Assembly: GCA_035526665.1 (NCBI GenBank)
Contig: DATLBY010000449.1
Span: forward strand, 1-7,915
DNA from: DATLBY01 sp035526665
GTDB lineage: Bacteria > Acidobacteriota > Terriglobia > Bryobacterales > Bryobacteraceae
Direction of reading: 5' to 3'
DNA length: 7,915 nt
The position numbers and the translations under genes were made by a program. The notes under the pieces are model-generated. The model saw only the letters and a program-made list of their open reading frames with translations, was not told the origin of the DNA and searched no databases. Shown here piece after piece: positions 5,302-7,915 of the stretch (the first letter of the stretch is position 1; each line of letters opens with the position of its first letter).

Positions 5302-6537
5302 CTATTGCGATTTGCTCTTTTTCTGTTTTTTCTGCTTGGCCGGCTTGCCTGTCCGATTCGTGGGGAGAGGCTGTTGATCGGCATTGGCCGCCGGCGCCTC
5401 GACGGCCGGCGCCGTTCCTGCCGGAGTTGCGGCGTCCGCCGCGGGTGGCGTTTTGCGCGCGTCCGGCTGCGACTCCAGCAGCGTGGTGTCAGTCACCGGA
5501 GCAGCGGTAACCTCGCCCGCAAACCCGGGAGTACCAGGCGTTGCTGTCACAGTGGGAACACTAGCCGGAACCGTGGGCCGCAAGGGAGTCATAGCCGGCG
5601 AGCCGGATTTGGCCGCCATCCGCACATCCGGACCTCGTTTGAGTAGCCCGAGCGCCGAGCTGCCCACGCGAGCCTTCGTCCGGTTCTCCAACTCGTATTT
5701 CATTCGCGCATAGGCGACCTGATCCGCCTCCGGTATTGGCATTTCCATAGCGGTCAAGCGTTTCTTCGCATCATCCACCAGCGGGCTGAGCGGATATTCG
5801 CGCACAATGCGGGCAAACGCCGTGCCGCTCGCCTGCCGGTACCGTGGTCCCATCTTCGACAAGGCATCGCCGAGTTTCAGGTTCGCCTGGTCGGCTTGGC
5901 TATAGAGCGGATATTGATCGGTCAGCGCCTGCAGACGATTTGCGGCGGCCGGATTGCTCCCCTTGGCATGGTAAAAGCTGCCCCGGCGGTACTCGCCTTC
6001 GGCAATCACTTCCTGAATTTCCCGCAGCCGCTGCTGAGCTTCCGGCGCGAACTTGCTGTTGGGGAACTGGACCAGCAGATTGCGGCATTCATCTTCTGCC
6101 CGGAGCGCCTGGCTCATATCCCGGTCTGCCTTTTCCATCTGTTTGAAGTGGATCATGCAGACCTTCTGCTGGGCTTCCGCAGCCTCTTCCAAGGTCGGAT
6201 AGAACAGAATGAAGTCCTTGTATTCGGCCTCGGCCTGCGCCAACCCATGAGTGCCACCCTCGCGATACCAGCTGTCGGCGTAGGCGAGCTTGGCCTTTGC
6301 CAGATATTCGCTGGTGTCGTAGGTATTCATCAGGGTTTGCAGCGTGATGCGCGCCACTTCGTAACGGCTGCGCTCGAGGTCGGAGATCGCCTTGTCGAAC
6401 AGGGCCTTGTCGGGCTGCTGGGTGTCTTTAGTAATCGGATTTTCATACTTCTTGCGGCGAAAGCCGCTATAGCCCGGCAGCGAGCAGAGGAGCGCCAGGA
6501 TAGCAAGGCGGAATATCAGGTTTTTAAAACGAAACAT
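5302..6537 (-). CDS. bamD: Outer membrane protein assembly factor BamD, with long C-terminal extension
   Basis: BamD is the essential TPR protein of the BAM complex, which inserts beta-barrel proteins into the outer membrane from the periplasmic side. Residues 1-25 are a signal sequence (MFRFKN, then a hydrophobic stretch). NPITKDTQQPDKALFDKA (33-50) leads into TPR-like helices to about 290, with ARITLQTLMNTYDTSEY, YKDFILFYP, LVQFPNSKFA and IVREYPLSPL typical of the family. Two oddities stand out. The only N-terminal Cys (Cys18, ALLCS) has Leu at the -1 position, so the lipobox is poor, although BamD is normally lipidated. After the TPR part, about 100 residues of Ala/Pro/Thr-rich sequence end in a Lys-rich tail (KPAKQKKQKKSKSQ). 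The 411 residues greatly exceed the E. coli protein (about 245). It sits 21 bp after rpe and 14 bp before the receiver gene. Confidence 0.87.
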   Translation of the reverse strand: MFRFKNLIFRLAILALLCSLPGYSGFRRKKYENPITKDTQQPDKALFDKAISDLERSRYEVARITLQTLMNTYDTSEYLAKAKLAYADSWYREGGTHGLAQAEAEYKDFILFYPTLEEAAEAQQKVCMIHFKQMEKADRDMSQALRAEDECRNLLVQFPNSKFAPEAQQRLREIQEVIAEGEYRRGSFYHAKGSNPAAANRLQALTDQYPLYSQADQANLKLGDALSKMGPRYRQASGTAFARIVREYPLSPLVDDAKKRLTAMEMPIPEADQVAYARMKYELENRTKARVGSSALGLLKRGPDVRMAAKSGSPAMTPLRPTVPASVPTVTATPGTPGFAGEVTAAPVTDTTLLESQPDARKTPPAADAATPAGTAPAVEAPAANADQQPLPTNRTGKPAKQKKQKKSKSQ

Positions 6538-6558
6538 AAGTGACCTATTTGAGAGCTT

Positions 6559-7233
6559 CTAAACCGAAACGGGGGCGGCATCCGTTACAATTTGTTGCAT
6601 TCGGCGCACGGTTGCGGCCGCATCGGCACTATCGAAAATGCTGGACCCGGCTACAATCCAATCGCAACCGGCACGAACCACATCCCCAAGATTATCCATA
6701 TTGATGCCTCCGTCAACTTCGATGGGGAGGGGAATTCCGAGGTCGCGGCGGCGGCGGTCGATCGCGCGGATTTTACGCAAAGCATTCGGTAGAAACCGCT
6801 GCGCGCCGAATCCCGGGTTTACACTCATGACCAGCACATAATCCGCCACTTCCAATACTTCTTCCAGGACACTAACCGGCGTGGCTGGGTTAATCACTAC
6901 CCCGGCGCGTGCACCTTCACTTTGGATCATGCGCAACGTCCGGTCCAAGTTCCGGCAGACTTCCTGATGGACCGAGATCTGGTCGGCCCCAGCGGCGATA
7001 AACACCGGTGCGTAAGTGTCCGGATCTTCAATCATTAAGTGCAGATCGAGTTTGAGTTTGGTCACCTTCCGCAGCGACTTCACCACGGGAGGGCCTAACG
7101 TCAGGTTGGGCACGAAATGCCCGTCCATGACATCCACATGCAGCATCGTAACCCCGGCCTGCTCCACGCGCTGAACCTCTTCGGCCAAGCGGGCGAAGTC
7201 TGCCGACAGGATTGAAGGAACAATTTCAATCAT
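6559..7233 (-). CDS. rpe: Ribulose-phosphate 3-epimerase
   Basis: Rpe interconverts ribulose-5-phosphate and xylulose-5-phosphate in the pentose phosphate pathway, using a metal-dependent two-acid mechanism in a TIM barrel. The 224 residues are the normal length. Active-site features are all present: PSILSADF (6-13) with Ser7; HVDVMDGHFVPN (32-43) with His32 and catalytic Asp34; DLHLMI (63-68) with His65; VMSVNPGFGAQ (135-145); VDGGIN (173-178) with catalytic Asp174; and the phosphate-binding AGSSIF (195-200). The ATG at 7233-7231 follows the rsmB stop by 7 bp, with no clear Shine-Dalgarno, so translation is probably coupled. bamD follows after 21 bp. Confidence 0.97.
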   Translation of the reverse strand: MIEIVPSILSADFARLAEEVQRVEQAGVTMLHVDVMDGHFVPNLTLGPPVVKSLRKVTKLKLDLHLMIEDPDTYAPVFIAAGADQISVHQEVCRNLDRTLRMIQSEGARAGVVINPATPVSVLEEVLEVADYVLVMSVNPGFGAQRFLPNALRKIRAIDRRRRDLGIPLPIEVDGGINMDNLGDVVRAGCDWIVAGSSIFDSADAAATVRRMQQIVTDAAPVSV

Positions 7234-7240
7234 TTGGGCT

Positions 7241-7915
7241 TTAGTCCGATGTTATCACAGCAATGAAGAACCCATCGCCCGGGTCGATGCCAGGCGTGCG
7301 CCTGTGCATTTCCAGGACTCGGGCGCCAAGAGAAGCAACTACCTCCTCGTTCTCTTCACGCTCCAGCGAGCACGTGGAATAGACGAGGCGGCCTCCTGGT
7401 GCGAGTACAGCCAGCGCGTTTTCCAGAATCGATTTCTGCCTGCACTGGAGGCCGGTGATGCCGGATGGTTTGATCCGCCAACGGATTTCCGGATTACGCG
7501 CCAACGTGCCTGTGCCGGTACAGGGCGCGTCCACCAGGATGCGGTCAAAAACCGGCGGGAACGGCAGCGGGACCGTAGCGTCCAGGACGACTCGTTTGGG
7601 TGCGGCTACGTGGCGCAGCCGGTGCAGATGTATGTCGGAAGCGATTCCGTCGACTCCCGTTTCGAGTGCCTGGGCTGTCTTGTTGCCCGGCGCGGAACAG
7701 AGATCCAGGAAGTGCTGGCCAGGCTGCAGATCGAGAAACGGGACAACGGCCTGGGACCCAAGGTCCTGTATGCGCAGGCCTTGCGTGTCGCCGGAAACGA
7801 CGCGCGAGGCTCCCGGGATAGATGTTGGCTCCAGCACCAGGCCGGGGCGATCGGCTGCATTCCGGACGTAAGTTTCCGGCGGACGGAGAAAAACCCTCGC
7901 GATGGTTTCCGACTC
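7241..7915 (-). CDS. rsmB: RsmB/Sun-type rRNA (cytosine-C5) methyltransferase, C-terminal part, cut by window edge
   Basis: RsmB methylates C967 of 16S rRNA (E. coli numbering) with S-adenosylmethionine. The 224 visible residues hold the catalytic Rossmann domain; frame is open to the window edge, so the start and any NusB-like RNA-binding domain lie outside. Motifs in order: FLRPPETYVRN near the cut end, a substrate-side strand; QDLGSQAVVP; motif I LDLCSAPGNKT (SAM binding); ASDIH, the acidic SAM contact; motif IV DAPCTGTGTLARNPEIRW, with the Cys used for product release; and motif VI YSTCSLEREENEEVV, with the nucleophilic Cys. The rRNA position is assigned by family resemblance: a related RsmF or NOP2-type enzyme is possible, though RsmB fits best. 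It is the first visible gene of the operon, 7 bp ahead of rpe. Confidence 0.88.
   Translation of the reverse strand, partial: ESETIARVFLRPPETYVRNAADRPGLVLEPTSIPGASRVVSGDTQGLRIQDLGSQAVVPFLDLQPGQHFLDLCSAPGNKTAQALETGVDGIASDIHLHRLRHVAAPKRVVLDATVPLPFPPVFDRILVDAPCTGTGTLARNPEIRWRIKPSGITGLQCRQKSILENALAVLAPGGRLVYSTCSLEREENEEVVASLGARVLEMHRRTPGIDPGDGFFIAVITSD

Noticed and set aside
5311..5336. T-rich tracts that look like terminator tails
   Set aside because: They are the complement of the AAA/AAG codons for the Lys-rich end of BamD and have no stem in front of them.
5896..6543. 215-codon open frame on the plus strand across bamD
   Set aside because: It is antisense to the TPR-coding part of bamD, with no family motif and no sign of a ribosome site; the bamD reading gives a coherent protein.

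Overview
The window looks like ordinary chromosome of a Gram-negative bacterium with moderately high GC. It holds eleven protein genes, closely packed, with no RNA gene, mobile element, CRISPR array or phage gene that I can see. BamD marks a diderm. PurS as a separate small subunit rules out the enterobacterial single-chain PurL layout. Together with the WalJ-type hydrolase, YajQ and stand-alone receiver proteins, this is most reminiscent of Acidobacteriota (Solibacter/Bryobacter-like). That placement is an impression from protein style, not a computed result.

Layout. Left block, minus strand (1-715): purS, then the 5' part of glmS running off the window edge. A 97-bp AT-rich divergent region (716-812) separates it from the plus-strand block: a WalJ/YycJ-type metallo-beta-lactamase-fold hydrolase, purB three bases later, then, after 120 bp containing a hairpin, a small receiver-domain protein (3033-3467). 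Right block, minus strand (7915 down to 3447): 3' part of an rsmB-type rRNA methyltransferase, rpe, bamD, a receiver protein with a long Ala/Pro-rich tail, yajQ and a COG2945-type alpha/beta hydrolase. Gaps are 7, 21, 14, 50 and 0 bp, so the block reads as one operon, perhaps with an extra promoter before yajQ. The two blocks converge and their last genes overlap by 21 bp.

How the genes fit together. purS and purB serve purine synthesis from opposite sides of one divergent region. glmS starts amino-sugar supply for peptidoglycan and LPS. bamD inserts outer-membrane proteins. rpe and rsmB are core metabolism and ribosome maturation. The signalling genes are two phosphoreceiver proteins without a DNA-binding output and a YajQ-family protein, a family with reported cyclic-di-GMP binding.

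I found no clear undescribed system. The points most worth a second look are: the WalJ gene has no standard start codon beside its strong Shine-Dalgarno; the 3033-3467 receiver has Glu where the conserved Lys should be; the 4622-5287 receiver carries a PopZ/RomR-like C-terminal architecture; and BamD lacks a recognisable lipobox but has a long low-complexity, Lys-ending extension.
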